Shown: positions 47,030 through 56,409, numbered from the stretch's first letter. The stretch: DNA of 64,000 bases from PNNG01 sp964577055 (GCA_964577055.1 CAZNWC010000001.1:1-64000), one strand, 5' to 3'. The notes: generated by a model from the letters alone, not told the origin. A program made the numbers and translations.

Positions 47030-49183
47030 ATGAAAAAGACTTTCCTTACCCTGTTTTTCGGCCTCAGCAGCCTGGTGGCGCTGGCCGGTCCCCCCGACGA
47101 GGGCATGTTCCCCATGAGTGAGCTCAAGCGCTTGAACCTGCAGGCCAAAGGCATGCAACTCACGCCTGAGCAATTGTTCAGCACCGAAGGTGTTAGCCTG
47201 GTGCAGGCCTTGGTGCGGGTGGGTGGCTGTACTGGATCGTTTGTATCACCCGAGGGCCTCATCATCACCAACCACCACTGTGCTTTTGGCGCTGTTGCAG
47301 CGGCCAGTTCGGTAGAGAACGACTACATCAGCAAAGGCTTTTTGGCCAAGACGCGTGAGTTGGAGATTCCTGCGGCCGGACTCACCGTGCGCATCACCAC
47401 CAGCTACGAAGATGTTTCGGCCGAGGTGTTGGCAACGGTGAAAGACATCCAGGAGCCGGCAGCCCGCTTGGCAGGCATTCGGCAGGCCATGCGCAGCATC
47501 GAAGCCAGGGCCAAAAAAGCACAACCCAACCTGGCCCACGAGGTTTCGGAAATGTTCACCGGCCGGTCATATGTACTTTTCCACTACCAAACCATTCAAG
47601 ACATCCGCATGGTGTATGTGCCGCCGCGCAACATCGGTGAATTTGGTGGTGAAAGCGACAACTGGGTATGGCCCCGCCACAACGGCGACTTCGCTTTTGT
47701 GCGTGCCTATGTGGCACCGGATGGCAGTGGTGCCGCTTACAGCAAAGACAATGTGCCCTTTAAGCCCGCCAACCACCTCAAGGTAAATCCCAATGGCGTG
47801 CAGGAAGACGATTTTGTGTTCATCATGGGCTATCCCGGTCGTACTTTTCGTCACTACCCGGCCGCTTACCTCGAGTACCAGCGCGATTACCTGCTGCCTT
47901 ACACCAGCCAAACCTTCGATTGGTTAATCGATTACATGAAAAATTTAGGCAAGGCCGACCAAGCCAAGGAAATTGCCCTCGCCTCGCGTGCCAAAGGACT
48001 GGCCAACGTGACCAAAAACTACAAGGGCAAAATACAAGGCATGCGCCGCATCAGTTTGGTGGAGCAAAAACGCACCGAAGAAAAAGCCATGATGAACTGG
48101 GTTGCTGCAAACGGTGAAAGGCATCAGCGTTTTGGCAAGGTGTTGCCCACCCTCGACAGTTTGTACGGCGAAATGAAAGCCGATGCCACCCAAAACCTCT
48201 GGTTGAATTACCTGCTGCGCAACTCAGCAGCCATGCGCATTGGGGTGCTCACTGCCGATGCCCGATTGGCCATAGAAATGGCGCCTGCCGACAAAAAAGA
48301 CTCGGTGCAAACCGAAATCCTCAAGCGCCTGCGAACCGGCATTGAGCGTGCTTATGGCGATTACGATGCCAGCTTAGACCACGACTTCATGGCCAAGATG
48401 CTGCTACAAGCCAACGGCTGGCCTGCCGACAAACAATTGGCCAGCCTCAAAAAAATCGTGGGTAAAAAAGCCGCCGAAGTACAAATCGATCGCTTTTTGA
48501 ACCAGCTTTTCAGCAAAACGTTGCTTTTCGACCAAAAAGCCTTGTTGGCTGCTTTTGATAAAAATCCCGCCAAATTCCTCAAGCAAAAAGGCGATTTCTG
48601 GCTGTTGAGCACCGAGCTGCAGCAGTTGCAGTCGCACTTGAGCCTGCGCGACCAAAAAATCAACGGGGCACTTTCGCAGTGGTTACCCGAATTTTTAGAG
48701 ATGAAGCTTGCCATGCAGCCTGGTGATTTTGTGCCCGATGCCAACAGCACCCTGCGCCTCACCTTTGGCAATGTGCGAGGCTATGAGCCCGAAGATGGGG
48801 TGTATCAAGCGCCTTTCACCACGGTAGGCGGACTGGTTGCCAAAGGCGAAAAAAGCGGTGATTACGAAATCAACCAAGAGCTGGTAGCTGCTTACGAAGC
48901 AAGCAACATCGAAAAATACATGAAACCCAGCCTCAAGGATGTGCCCGTGGGACTGCTCTACAACATGGACACCACTGGCGGCAATTCGGGTTCACCCGTG
49001 ATGAATGCCAAAGGCGAACTCATTGGGGTGAATTTCGACCGGGCCTATACCGCTACCATCAACGATTTTGCCTGGAACGAGGCCTACAGCCGGTCGATTG
49101 GTGTCGACATCCGTTTTGTATTGTTTGTGGTAGACAAGGTAGCCAAAGCCGATTTTCTGTTGAAGGAAATGAAGGTGCAGTAA
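47030..49183 (+). CDS. S46 family dipeptidyl-peptidase, DPP11-like by its S1 arginine
   Basis: A 717-residue periplasmic serine peptidase that removes dipeptides from peptide N-termini, feeding amino acid catabolism. There is a signal peptide ending ALAG, then the family opening DEGMFPMSEL. The catalytic triad is His in TNHHCAF (near residue 82), Asp in WPRHNGDFAF, and Ser in TTGGNSGSPV. Eighteen residues after that Ser the sequence reads NFDR, placing Arg at the position that is Arg673 in P. gingivalis DPP11 and Gly in DPP7. This predicts preference for Asp/Glu at P1. I used the ATG at 47030; the frame is open a little further upstream from a TTG. Confidence 0.92.
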   Translation: MKKTFLTLFFGLSSLVALAGPPDEGMFPMSELKRLNLQAKGMQLTPEQLFSTEGVSLVQALVRVGGCTGSFVSPEGLIITNHHCAFGAVAAASSVENDYISKGFLAKTRELEIPAAGLTVRITTSYEDVSAEVLATVKDIQEPAARLAGIRQAMRSIEARAKKAQPNLAHEVSEMFTGRSYVLFHYQTIQDIRMVYVPPRNIGEFGGESDNWVWPRHNGDFAFVRAYVAPDGSGAAYSKDNVPFKPANHLKVNPNGVQEDDFVFIMGYPGRTFRHYPAAYLEYQRDYLLPYTSQTFDWLIDYMKNLGKADQAKEIALASRAKGLANVTKNYKGKIQGMRRISLVEQKRTEEKAMMNWVAANGERHQRFGKVLPTLDSLYGEMKADATQNLWLNYLLRNSAAMRIGVLTADARLAIEMAPADKKDSVQTEILKRLRTGIERAYGDYDASLDHDFMAKMLLQANGWPADKQLASLKKIVGKKAAEVQIDRFLNQLFSKTLLFDQKALLAAFDKNPAKFLKQKGDFWLLSTELQQLQSHLSLRDQKINGALSQWLPEFLEMKLAMQPGDFVPDANSTLRLTFGNVRGYEPEDGVYQAPFTTVGGLVAKGEKSGDYEINQELVAAYEASNIEKYMKPSLKDVPVGLLYNMDTTGGNSGSPVMNAKGELIGVNFDRAYTATINDFAWNEAYSRSIGVDIRFVLFVVDKVAKADFLLKEMKVQ

Positions 49184-49199
49184 GAAGCAGCATTGATGC

Positions 49200-49236
49200 A
49201 AAAAGCCCATGCAAGTTGCTTGCATGGGCTTTTTTT
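49200..49236 (+). terminator. Strong intrinsic terminator after the S46 peptidase gene
   Basis: Sixteen-pair stem from 49200-49215 to 49219-49234 with a three-base loop and a following T-run, 17 bp after the stop. Confidence 0.92.
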
Positions 49237-49325
49237 GTGGTTGGGGTCGGTAGCTGTCGCTCCGATGGAGCTAGACGGATGCCGCTATAGACGAACCGGA
49301 ATCAATTCGAATCCCGAATAGCAAA

Positions 49326-50063
49326 TTACGAATTCATATGCGCCGCAATGGCCGCCTCCACCCTCCTCGTCACCTCTTCCCCATCCAAACCTGTGCAAGG
49401 AATGGGCTCAAGCATGGTCCAACGCAGGGGCACGCCGAAAGGAATGGGCCAAAACTTGTATTTCACCAGTTTCCATGAATTTTCGATGGCAATGGGGACC
49501 ACAACTGCATCGGGCAGGTGTTGCAAAATGGTTTTGATCCCTCCCGCTTGAAAAACCTTGAGTTGTCCATCGCGTGAGCGGGTGCCTTCTGGAAAAATGC
49601 AAATCGATTCTCCCGTAAGCACGCAACGCTTCGCCAAATCGGCAATGGCTTCACGTGCTTGTGCTGGATCTTTGCGGTCAATACCCACTGCTCCCCCACA
49701 ATGGTAATTGTATGAAATGCCAGGAACACCCCTGCTGAGTTCTTTTTTTGCGATAAAAACAGGCGCAAAATCCCGCAAAAACCAAATCATCGCCGGAATA
49801 TCGTTCATGCTTTGGTGGTTGGCTGCAAAAATGTAGGACGCTCCACCTGGCAATTCGCCTTTACGCAGTTCAAAATGAATGCTTCCGCCCACCCAATGGA
49901 TGCAGCGCATGAGGCCCCAATTCATCAGATACACTACCTGTTGCTGCGCTTTGTATCCCAAAAGATTAAAAGCCAGCCATTGAATTGGCGTGAAAACCAC
50001 CAAGGTCAAACCGAAAAAAAGCAGATACAAGGGGGTGAAAATGTAACCCAACAATTTATTCAT
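49326..50063 (-). CDS. plsC: 1-acyl-sn-glycerol-3-phosphate acyltransferase
   Basis: A 245-residue membrane-bound acyltransferase that adds the second acyl chain in phosphatidic acid synthesis. The N-terminal hydrophobic segment (YIFTPLYLLFFGLTLVV) anchors it. The catalytic NHxxxxD is AANHQSMNDIPAMIW, and the acceptor motif is FPEGTRSRDG, followed by VVPIAIENSW. Length and order are standard. It stands alone, with a long repeat-bearing spacer upstream. Confidence 0.92.
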   Translation of the reverse strand: MNKLLGYIFTPLYLLFFGLTLVVFTPIQWLAFNLLGYKAQQQVVYLMNWGLMRCIHWVGGSIHFELRKGELPGGASYIFAANHQSMNDIPAMIWFLRDFAPVFIAKKELSRGVPGISYNYHCGGAVGIDRKDPAQAREAIADLAKRCVLTGESICIFPEGTRSRDGQLKVFQAGGIKTILQHLPDAVVVPIAIENSWKLVKYKFWPIPFGVPLRWTMLEPIPCTGLDGEEVTRRVEAAIAAHMNS

Positions 50064-50696
50064 GGCGTAAAAATAGCCGTTGAATCTATTGATTGGTGTT
50101 GATGCTCCGCAAGTACCCCTGGTATAGCCACTATGGGTCGCACTTCGCGCCCCCGACAGGCAATGTCATTAAATTAAGCCCGCACCGGCCCATATTCAAC
50201 CTTTACTAACAGCATTTCGATGGTACGACCCCCTCGGGGTCGATTTGATCTCATTTGCATGATGTTTCTATAAACATGGCACCCCCTCGGGGTGCTTTGA
50301 TTTTGCAAATACACAGGTCACAGCCTGAAGAAAAAAACAAACAAATCACTGCAACTTCATTGACCCCTATGGGGTCATACATTTATAGAAAACCACGCAC
50401 CAACCATTGAATACGACCCTGAAGGGGTCGCACCACACGAATCATTGATTTGACCGCCATTTGGTTTTACATTACCCTGAACTTAATGAAGTTGCCCAAC
50501 AGGATGCTAAAATAGGGGGTAGTGCATCTTTGCTACCCAGCTTTGGCACACACGGGGCCGCTTTGCGCTCGATTTCATGAGCAGGTGCGCTGCTAACTAT
50601 TTATCCAGATTCGGCCCTAGAGCACCGCTTTTGCAATCGTCTACGTTAGCAGCCGCACTGCTGCCCCTCTTGAACTTTGAACCTTGAACCTTGAAC
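50064..50696. other. Gene-free spacer with several repeat families
   Basis: No gene is seen on either strand. It holds four REP-like palindromes (50226-50430), an imperfect long inverted repeat GCTGCTAAC (50589-50597) / GTTAGCAGC (50645-50653), and a heptamer tandem at its right end (50670-50697). Confidence 0.7.
50226..50430. repeat. Four REP-like palindromes, two with a directional flank
   Basis: Palindromes at 50226-50242 (CGACCCC/GGGGTCG), 50279-50295 (GCACCCC/GGGGTGC), 50361-50377 (TGACCCC/GGGGTCA) and 50414-50430 (CGACCCT/GGGGTCG). The third is followed by TACATTTATAGAAAA, and the second is preceded by its reverse complement form TTTCTATAAACATG. The units therefore have polarity and two face opposite ways. 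Confidence 0.8.
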
Positions 50697-50697
50697 T
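50670..50697. repeat. Heptamer tandem (TTGAACY x4)
   Basis: Four head-to-tail copies of TTGAACT/TTGAACC ending at the stop codon of the dehydrogenase gene. Related tandems occur at 52117-52137 and, inverted, at 52597-52624. Confidence 0.85.
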
Positions 50698-51908
50698 TAC
50701 GGTTGGGCGTACCCCGGCCCCAAATACGCAAAAGCTGGCATCAACTCGCCCTCACGGCAGATGGTAGCACGTGTGATCATGGTATGATCGTCGGCGGTGA
50801 GCAGCAAATGCATCACATGCTTCATCAGGTTATAACTGAACTCCCGCGAAGCATCGAGCGGAATTTCGCAAGGCAGGTTATCTACCGCCATCACGTCGAT
50901 GGAGCCCGGTGCAAAGGGCAAGGTTTCTTTTTCGGTGAGCGGATCGTAGCCGTATACCGGATCGGCTATTGTACTGGCACGCAAGGTGCTAGGAATGCTG
51001 CCATCGATGTCGCAGGTTACATCGGCGATGGTTTTGATGCGAAAATCGGGCGCACGCATATCGGCCTTTGTGAAAAAGACAGGCGCTTTCGGATCCCAAT
51101 AAATGGTATTGATAAACAAATCGGCCACCCGGGTGTAAGGTGCAAAAGTGCTTTCATATTCGTTGGGATAGGCATGAAAATGGGTGCCGTCCCAAGCGCG
51201 ACCATCGCGGTGGCAGTACATGTCTTTGGAGCGCAAATCGGTATACACCGGTTCGCCAAAAGCTTCTGTTAAAAACTCCTCCTTCTCCACCCTGCGAATG
51301 CCTGCCATGTTGAGCATTTCGATGGCACCTGCACCCACCCGTCCCGTACCAGCCACCACAATCTTCATGGCGGGCAGTTCTATACCGGTGTAACTCGCCC
51401 GCATTTCGGCATAATCGCGGAAGCTGTGTGCAGGTTTGAGCTGGAAGCTGCCCGTGCGTTTGCCGTAGGTGAGCAACCCGTTGTGTGTACCCACCACGCC
51501 TGCAAAATGCCCGAAAGCCACCGCACGTTTGCCATTTTCGAAGGTAATGAGCTCGTAGTCGATCATGCGGATGCGGCGGCGTAGCATCTCTTGCAGCAAT
51601 TTGCGGTTGTAAGGTTGCCGCTTGATGGTGTGTGAGAAAAAAAGATAGGTTTTATCGGGCAACAAAAGGGCCGTGGGTACCTCTTTCACCCCCATCAAAA
51701 TGTCGCAATGGCTCACATCTTCTGCAATGATGCATCCTGCCCGTTGGTAATCCGATTCAGGGAAACAACGGATGGCCGAGGGCTGGACGTAAATTTCCAA
51801 AAAACCATACTGTTGCAGCAATTCCTGACAATGTTCGGGGATGAGTGGCACGCGGTGATCGGGCGGAACTTTGCCTTCGCGGAGGATGCCCAGGCGGATG
51901 TTTTGCAT
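50697..51908 (-). CDS. Alanine dehydrogenase / saccharopine dehydrogenase-like NAD(P) oxidoreductase
   Basis: A 403-residue protein of the AlaDH/PNT superfamily. The N-terminal half shows RLGILREGKVPPDHRVPLIP, MGVKEVPTALLLPDKTYLFF and SHTIKRQPYNRKLL. The Rossmann half shows KIVVAGTGRVGAGAIEML and later FINTIYWDPKAPVFF and IKTIADVTCDIDGSIPST. The combination HTIKxQxYN fits lysine-forming saccharopine dehydrogenase (LYS1) better than alanine dehydrogenase, but bacterial members are rarely tested. It is monocistronic, between repeat-rich spacers. Confidence 0.8.
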   Translation of the reverse strand: MQNIRLGILREGKVPPDHRVPLIPEHCQELLQQYGFLEIYVQPSAIRCFPESDYQRAGCIIAEDVSHCDILMGVKEVPTALLLPDKTYLFFSHTIKRQPYNRKLLQEMLRRRIRMIDYELITFENGKRAVAFGHFAGVVGTHNGLLTYGKRTGSFQLKPAHSFRDYAEMRASYTGIELPAMKIVVAGTGRVGAGAIEMLNMAGIRRVEKEEFLTEAFGEPVYTDLRSKDMYCHRDGRAWDGTHFHAYPNEYESTFAPYTRVADLFINTIYWDPKAPVFFTKADMRAPDFRIKTIADVTCDIDGSIPSTLRASTIADPVYGYDPLTEKETLPFAPGSIDVMAVDNLPCEIPLDASREFSYNLMKHVMHLLLTADDHTMITRATICREGELMPAFAYLGPGYAQP

Positions 51909-51990
51909 GCCGCGAAGATAGGGAAATTAGACGACTGCTTACGGACGACAGGAAGGGAAACGCGACGAGGAACGCTACGAACGCAATGGG

Positions 51991-52137
51991 GGATTTGGGA
52001 TTTGGGATTTGGGATTCCTCTGGCGGACAAGAAAACGCGACGACGAACGCTATGAGCGCAGCGTAAACCCATTTTGAATCTTGAATTATCATGGTTGAGC
52101 GCAGCGAAAACCCCTTTTGAACTTTGAACTTTGAACT
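51991..52137. repeat. Two heptamer tandems upstream of the dehydrogenase gene
   Basis: (GGATTTG)3 at 51991-52011 and (TTGAACT)3 at 52117-52137, both with a seven-base period. Between them lie two degenerate copies of an ACGCTAYGARCGCA-type word. No gene is seen between 51909 and the tmRNA terminator at 52139. Confidence 0.75.
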
Positions 52138-52138
52138 A

Positions 52139-52162
52139 AAAACCCCGCTTTCGCGGGGTTTT
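52139..52162 (-). terminator. Intrinsic terminator of the tmRNA gene
   Basis: Stem AAAACCCCGC/GCGGGGTTTT with a four-base loop immediately after the tmRNA 3' end on the minus strand. Confidence 0.9.
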
Positions 52163-52163
52163 G

Positions 52164-52530
52164 TGGAGCTGCAGGGAGTCGAACCCTGGTCCAGACAAGC
52201 GGATCTGAAGCTTTCTACATGCTTAGCCTACCGTTGGTTGTCGGGAAACTGCAGGTCGGCGGCTTACCAACAATTTCCGTAGTTGCTGTTTGTTTCAACT
52301 TTGGCCCGCAACAAGCCGCTGTCTATTTTCTTATCGGTTATGCCTCCATATGCACCAACTAAGAAACCCATCGGTACGGAGACAACTCAAGCGTAATTCC
52401 TAGAATTACGCAGCGAGTGCGTAGTTGTTTTCGCCAGTTATGGCTCGAGCGTTCCGATTTACGAGGTCACGCACAAAACTCGGCATGCTTACCTGAGTCT
52501 CCATTCAAGCTGTCGATTCCGGTCAGCCCC
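52164..52530 (-). ncRNA. ssrA: Transfer-messenger RNA (one-piece)
   Basis: The RNA rescues stalled ribosomes. The 5' end GGGGCTGACCGGAATCGACA (from 52530) and the 3' T-arm GGTTCGACTCCCTGCAGCTCC close a tRNA-like domain: GGGGCTG at 52530-52524 pairs with CAGCTCC at 52171-52165, with one G-U pair. The discriminator A is at 52164, and CCA is not encoded. The tag frame at 52435-52406 reads GGC GAA AAC AAC TAC GCA and then CTC GCT GCG TAA, giving GENNYALAA, which fits Bacteroidota tags. The tag and ends are read directly; pseudoknots between were not folded in detail. Confidence 0.96.
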
Positions 52531-53063
52531 ATTTTATTGGGAATGCAAAGATAAGCATTTGAAGCAGATAATGGTTCCCGGCACCAAGATCAGCCTTGTT
52601 CAAAGTTCAAGGTTCAAAGTTCAATTTGGAGCACGGCGAAATACCGAAAAGCAGGGGTTCAACATTCGATAGGTGTAACTTTAGACAAAATCAAAGCTGC
52701 CCTATCGGGGCCTAAACTGGGTAGCTCCACCAAGCTTCCTACCTCGATGCCTGAAACCAAGTCCTGGTTTATGGATGAAGAAAAGACCGCCTCCACCCTT
52801 GCACCTTGCTCCCAGATCGCCTCGTCGCTCATCCCTCCGCCTCCCTCCCTGCCCCGTGCCCTATGCTCCTTGCCCTTTAGGGTAGAAAACTTTCTCGTTT
52901 TCAGCATTTTATTTCAAATATTGCAGGCTTTCATGGCCTTGTGAAAAGGCTCTCTTAATTTGGTGCCATGTCTCATATCTAGACAAAAGTTTAATACATA
53001 GATAATGATTGCTTGTTTTTGTGTTGCTTTTGTTCGGGGAGATTTGTGCTAAAATTTTTAAAC
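52531..53063. other. Spacer with an inverted heptamer tandem, no convincing gene
   Basis: At 52597-52624 four copies of the reverse complement of TTGAACY are present. A minus-strand frame at 52659-52907 (82 codons) has no family resemblance and biased low-complexity content, so I do not call it. The spacer precedes the large T9SS protein and must contain its promoter. Confidence 0.6.
52546..52553 (-). promoter_or_regulatory. Probable -7 box (TATCTTTG) of the tmRNA promoter
   Basis: An exact TAnnTTTG on the minus strand, 16 bp upstream of the mature 5' end, which leaves room for a start site and a short leader removed by RNase P. The -33 element is not clear. Confidence 0.5.
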
Positions 53064-56000
53064 ATGCTGCGAACTTTATCTGCCATTTACTTAATCGTGC
53101 TAAGCCTTTCTAGCGTTGGTCAAAGTACAATTACTTGGAATTTTACTGGTGCAACTTCTGGGGCACCTTCAAGCTCAGCGATTTCCAATTTGACAATCTC
53201 AAACATGTCGATTGGAAACTCATTAGGAACGGTAAGTACGCCAATAAGTAGTACGAGTGCAAGTAGCGGATATACAGGTTCTTCAGGCACAAACAACATA
53301 GGCAACGCCGCACGAACTGGTGCGATTAGCACTGGTGCTAGTGGTAGTGCTTATGTGGAATTTACACTCACTCCTGCAACTGGATATACAGTGGAGCTGA
53401 CAAACTTGAGTTTTGGAGTACGTTCAACTAGTACAGCACCTCAAGCATGGAGCTTAAGGAGTTCTGATGATACTTATTCTACAGAAATCGCTGGAGGTAC
53501 AAATTCAGCCAATAATTCATGGTCATTGCAAACGAGTAGCACTTTTTCTAAAACTAGCTCCGCTGGGACAGTTTTAACATTCAGAATTTATGGCTACAAT
53601 GGTACTGGAAGTCCAAGTAATAATACAATCAACTGGAGATTGGATGACATTAACCTAACCGTAAATGTCACTAGTACAGTTAATCCTTCTATTTCTGTGA
53701 CTCCCGCATCTACCAACTTCGGCAACAGCGCCATTAGCACCCCAACAGCCTCTACTACCTACAGCATTTCAGGCACCAACCTCACAGGCGCTCCAGGCAA
53801 CATCACCATCACGCCTCCGAGCAGTGACTTCGAAGTAAGTACAGACAATTCGGCATTTAGTGGATCTATCAATATCGCTTACAGCGCAGCTACACTTAAC
53901 TCAACCAACTTCTATGTGCGGTTTAACCCACAAAGTGGCGGTGCGAAAAGTGGCAATTTAGGCTTTAGCGGTGGGGGCGTGACTTCTCCTCCTACCATCA
54001 GCGTGAGTGGCACGGGTGTTACCAATTTTTACACCAAATCAGCTACTTCAACAGACTTGCAAAACACTACCAGTTGGACCACGGATGCAGCGGGCGGTGC
54101 GGGTACCGAACCCACAGATTTTACTTCGAATGCGCAGATCTTCAACATTGCCAACAATTCCACCACCACCATTTCGGGCAACTGGACCGTTTCGGGCACC
54201 GGTTCTAAAATTGTGGTGAGCAGCGGCGATTTCACCATTCCTTCCGGCAACACCGTTACGGGAACAATCGATGTGAGCGGTGGTGCTGAATTAACCATTG
54301 AAAATACCACCCAGCCTACCTTGGGAACCTTGGCGGCTACTAGCACTATACAATACAACAACGTAGCGCTCACTTTACCGTCAAGCACTACCTATGGCAA
54401 CCTAACCCTCAGTGGCACAGGCACCAAAACCTTCGCAGGTAATACCACCACCGTGGCTGGCAACTTGGTTATCGACAATACAACCATCGACGCACCTGGA
54501 GGCTCGCCCTTTGCAACCATTTTATTGGCAGGAAATTTAACCTATCAAGGCACGGTAACCAATCCAATCGATGCAAACAGCATTACCCTACAAACCAATG
54601 GTACTGCTGCTGGCACCCAAACCATCACCGCCAATGGCAACACAGTTCGCTACTTCCGCATTCAAACCACTACTGCTAACACCCTCTTGATGAGTACCAC
54701 TGGCGGCAGTTCGCACATTCTCGCAGGAAATGCCTCCAGCGGTGGCATCACTTTGCTCGATGGCTCCGTATTGAATCTGAACGGCAATGACCTTTCCTTT
54801 TTTGCCACAGGTGGCGCTAGTTTAATCCTCAATACTACTGGCAGTATCAGTGGAGGCGCACAATCTGACCTTACTTTTGCCCGCGGCGGCACTTCCTCCT
54901 TGGGCACGTTACGCATGACCAGCGGGGCTAACACGGTACGCAGCCTGACAGTCAACCACAGTGGTAGCAGCAATACCACCCTCACCTTGGGAAATGCCAT
55001 CAACGTAACCGAAACTGTTACTTTAACTGCTGGCATCTTGGCGTCAGGTGGTCATTTGACCCTCAAATCAACCGCAGCAGGCGCAACCGCCCGCATCGAA
55101 GGCGGCACCAACGCCAGCATCACCGGCAACGTTACTGTAGAACGTTTCCTGCCGTGGCAATCGGCCAACAACAACGGTTTCCGTTTTGTGGGTCACCCTT
55201 TGCGCAGCAACCCGGTAATCAATACGGTTACCAATTTGCCAACTGCCAACAATACCCTCATTGGTTACAACGAAGCCCAAAACGCCTATGCCGGTATCAC
55301 CAACCGTGCGGGCAATTGGCCACAAGCAACCGCCTATGGCGTTTGGACCGATGCAGCCAATACCCTCAGCTTTACGGGCGAACTGCAATTGGATGAGGTA
55401 GGTCCCATCAGCCTCAGCAACAGCAGCCAGCGCTGGCATTATTTGGCCAACCCCTTTCCGTCGGTACTCGATTGGAATGCAGTAAGCCGTACAGACATGG
55501 CCAATGCCGTTTACATTTGGGAGAAGGACAATGCTGCTGAAGGCAGCGGTGCCTGGGGGTCATTCATCGATGGTGTATCTTCGAACAATGGCGGTCGTTA
55601 TTTGGCGCCAGGTCAGGGCTTCATGGTACGCACCAATGCAAGCGGTAGCCCTTCCATCACTTTCCCTGCTGCTGCACGTAGTACCGCCAGCAATCCTTCC
55701 TATTACCGCCAGCAAAATGTGATTGGTGACGTATTCAGGGTACGAATTCAAAAGCCAGCCAATCAAACAGGCATGGAAACCGTCATTCGTTTCCGCAACC
55801 AAGCCACTTCCGGATTTGATGCTGCATACGATGCCGAATTTTTAACTGACTGGACGCCAGCATCACCCGATTTATATACCACTGATGCTCAAGGCAACAA
55901 ATACAGTATCCAAGCATTGCCTGAACTGGGTAACCAAATAGTTTCAGTGCCTGTTTCGCTCGAAGCCTTTGGAGCCGGCGCCTTTACTTTCAGTTTCGAC

Positions 56001-56390
56001 GCATCGGGAATGACCACCCCTGCAGACATACGTCTGCAAGATCTGCGTGATGGCAGCTATGCCCAAGTTTTACCCGGACAATCCATCACCATCACGTCTT
56101 CAAATCAAGACATTGCCGGTCGATTTGTGCTGCACTTCAATGCATCTTTAAGTACATCAACGCCTTCAATAGAAGCCAGCAGCTTGAGTTTGTACACGTA
56201 CGAAGGAGTGCTCTACATCAACGGCGCCGCCAGCGGCGAGTTGCGCATCACCGACCTCACAGGTCGTACCGTGTACCACCAAACCCAACAAAACTTTGGA
56301 GAAGCCATTCGCCCTGGACTAGCCAAAGGTGCCTATCTGGTGCAAGTCAATACTTCCGAAGGCAGCAAATTTGTCAAAGTTATTTTCTAA
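53064..56390 (+). CDS. Large secreted protein with T9SS type A C-terminal sorting domain
   Basis: A 1,108-residue exported protein. After a signal peptide (residues 1-~20, ending SVGQ) there is a Ser/Thr/Gly-rich beta domain to about 210. An Ig-like ASPM/SPD2-type domain follows (SVTPASTNFGNSAISTP, later VRFNPQSGGAKSGNLGFSGG), then a long parallel-beta or autotransporter-like repeat region of Thr/Asn/Gly strands to about 690. After that comes a region with YLANPFPSVLDWNAVSR, common in large Bacteroidota surface proteins. The last ~75 residues (LRITDLTGRTVYHQTQQNF, KGAYLVQVNTSEGSKFVKVI) are the type A sorting signal used by T9SS. It is probably an adhesin or matrix component at the cell surface; no catalytic site is seen. 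Confidence 0.9.
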   Translation: MLRTLSAIYLIVLSLSSVGQSTITWNFTGATSGAPSSSAISNLTISNMSIGNSLGTVSTPISSTSASSGYTGSSGTNNIGNAARTGAISTGASGSAYVEFTLTPATGYTVELTNLSFGVRSTSTAPQAWSLRSSDDTYSTEIAGGTNSANNSWSLQTSSTFSKTSSAGTVLTFRIYGYNGTGSPSNNTINWRLDDINLTVNVTSTVNPSISVTPASTNFGNSAISTPTASTTYSISGTNLTGAPGNITITPPSSDFEVSTDNSAFSGSINIAYSAATLNSTNFYVRFNPQSGGAKSGNLGFSGGGVTSPPTISVSGTGVTNFYTKSATSTDLQNTTSWTTDAAGGAGTEPTDFTSNAQIFNIANNSTTTISGNWTVSGTGSKIVVSSGDFTIPSGNTVTGTIDVSGGAELTIENTTQPTLGTLAATSTIQYNNVALTLPSSTTYGNLTLSGTGTKTFAGNTTTVAGNLVIDNTTIDAPGGSPFATILLAGNLTYQGTVTNPIDANSITLQTNGTAAGTQTITANGNTVRYFRIQTTTANTLLMSTTGGSSHILAGNASSGGITLLDGSVLNLNGNDLSFFATGGASLILNTTGSISGGAQSDLTFARGGTSSLGTLRMTSGANTVRSLTVNHSGSSNTTLTLGNAINVTETVTLTAGILASGGHLTLKSTAAGATARIEGGTNASITGNVTVERFLPWQSANNNGFRFVGHPLRSNPVINTVTNLPTANNTLIGYNEAQNAYAGITNRAGNWPQATAYGVWTDAANTLSFTGELQLDEVGPISLSNSSQRWHYLANPFPSVLDWNAVSRTDMANAVYIWEKDNAAEGSGAWGSFIDGVSSNNGGRYLAPGQGFMVRTNASGSPSITFPAAARSTASNPSYYRQQNVIGDVFRVRIQKPANQTGMETVIRFRNQATSGFDAAYDAEFLTDWTPASPDLYTTDAQGNKYSIQALPELGNQIVSVPVSLEAFGAGAFTFSFDASGMTTPADIRLQDLRDGSYAQVLPGQSITITSSNQDIAGRFVLHFNASLSTSTPSIEASSLSLYTYEGVLYINGAASGELRITDLTGRTVYHQTQQNFGEAIRPGLAKGAYLVQVNTSEGSKFVKVIF

Positions 56391-56409
56391 GCAATCAAAG
56401 AAACCACAT

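Noticed and set aside
52659..52907. 82-codon minus-strand frame beside the tmRNA
   Set aside because: Composition is biased by CT-rich low-complexity DNA and the translation has no family resemblance.
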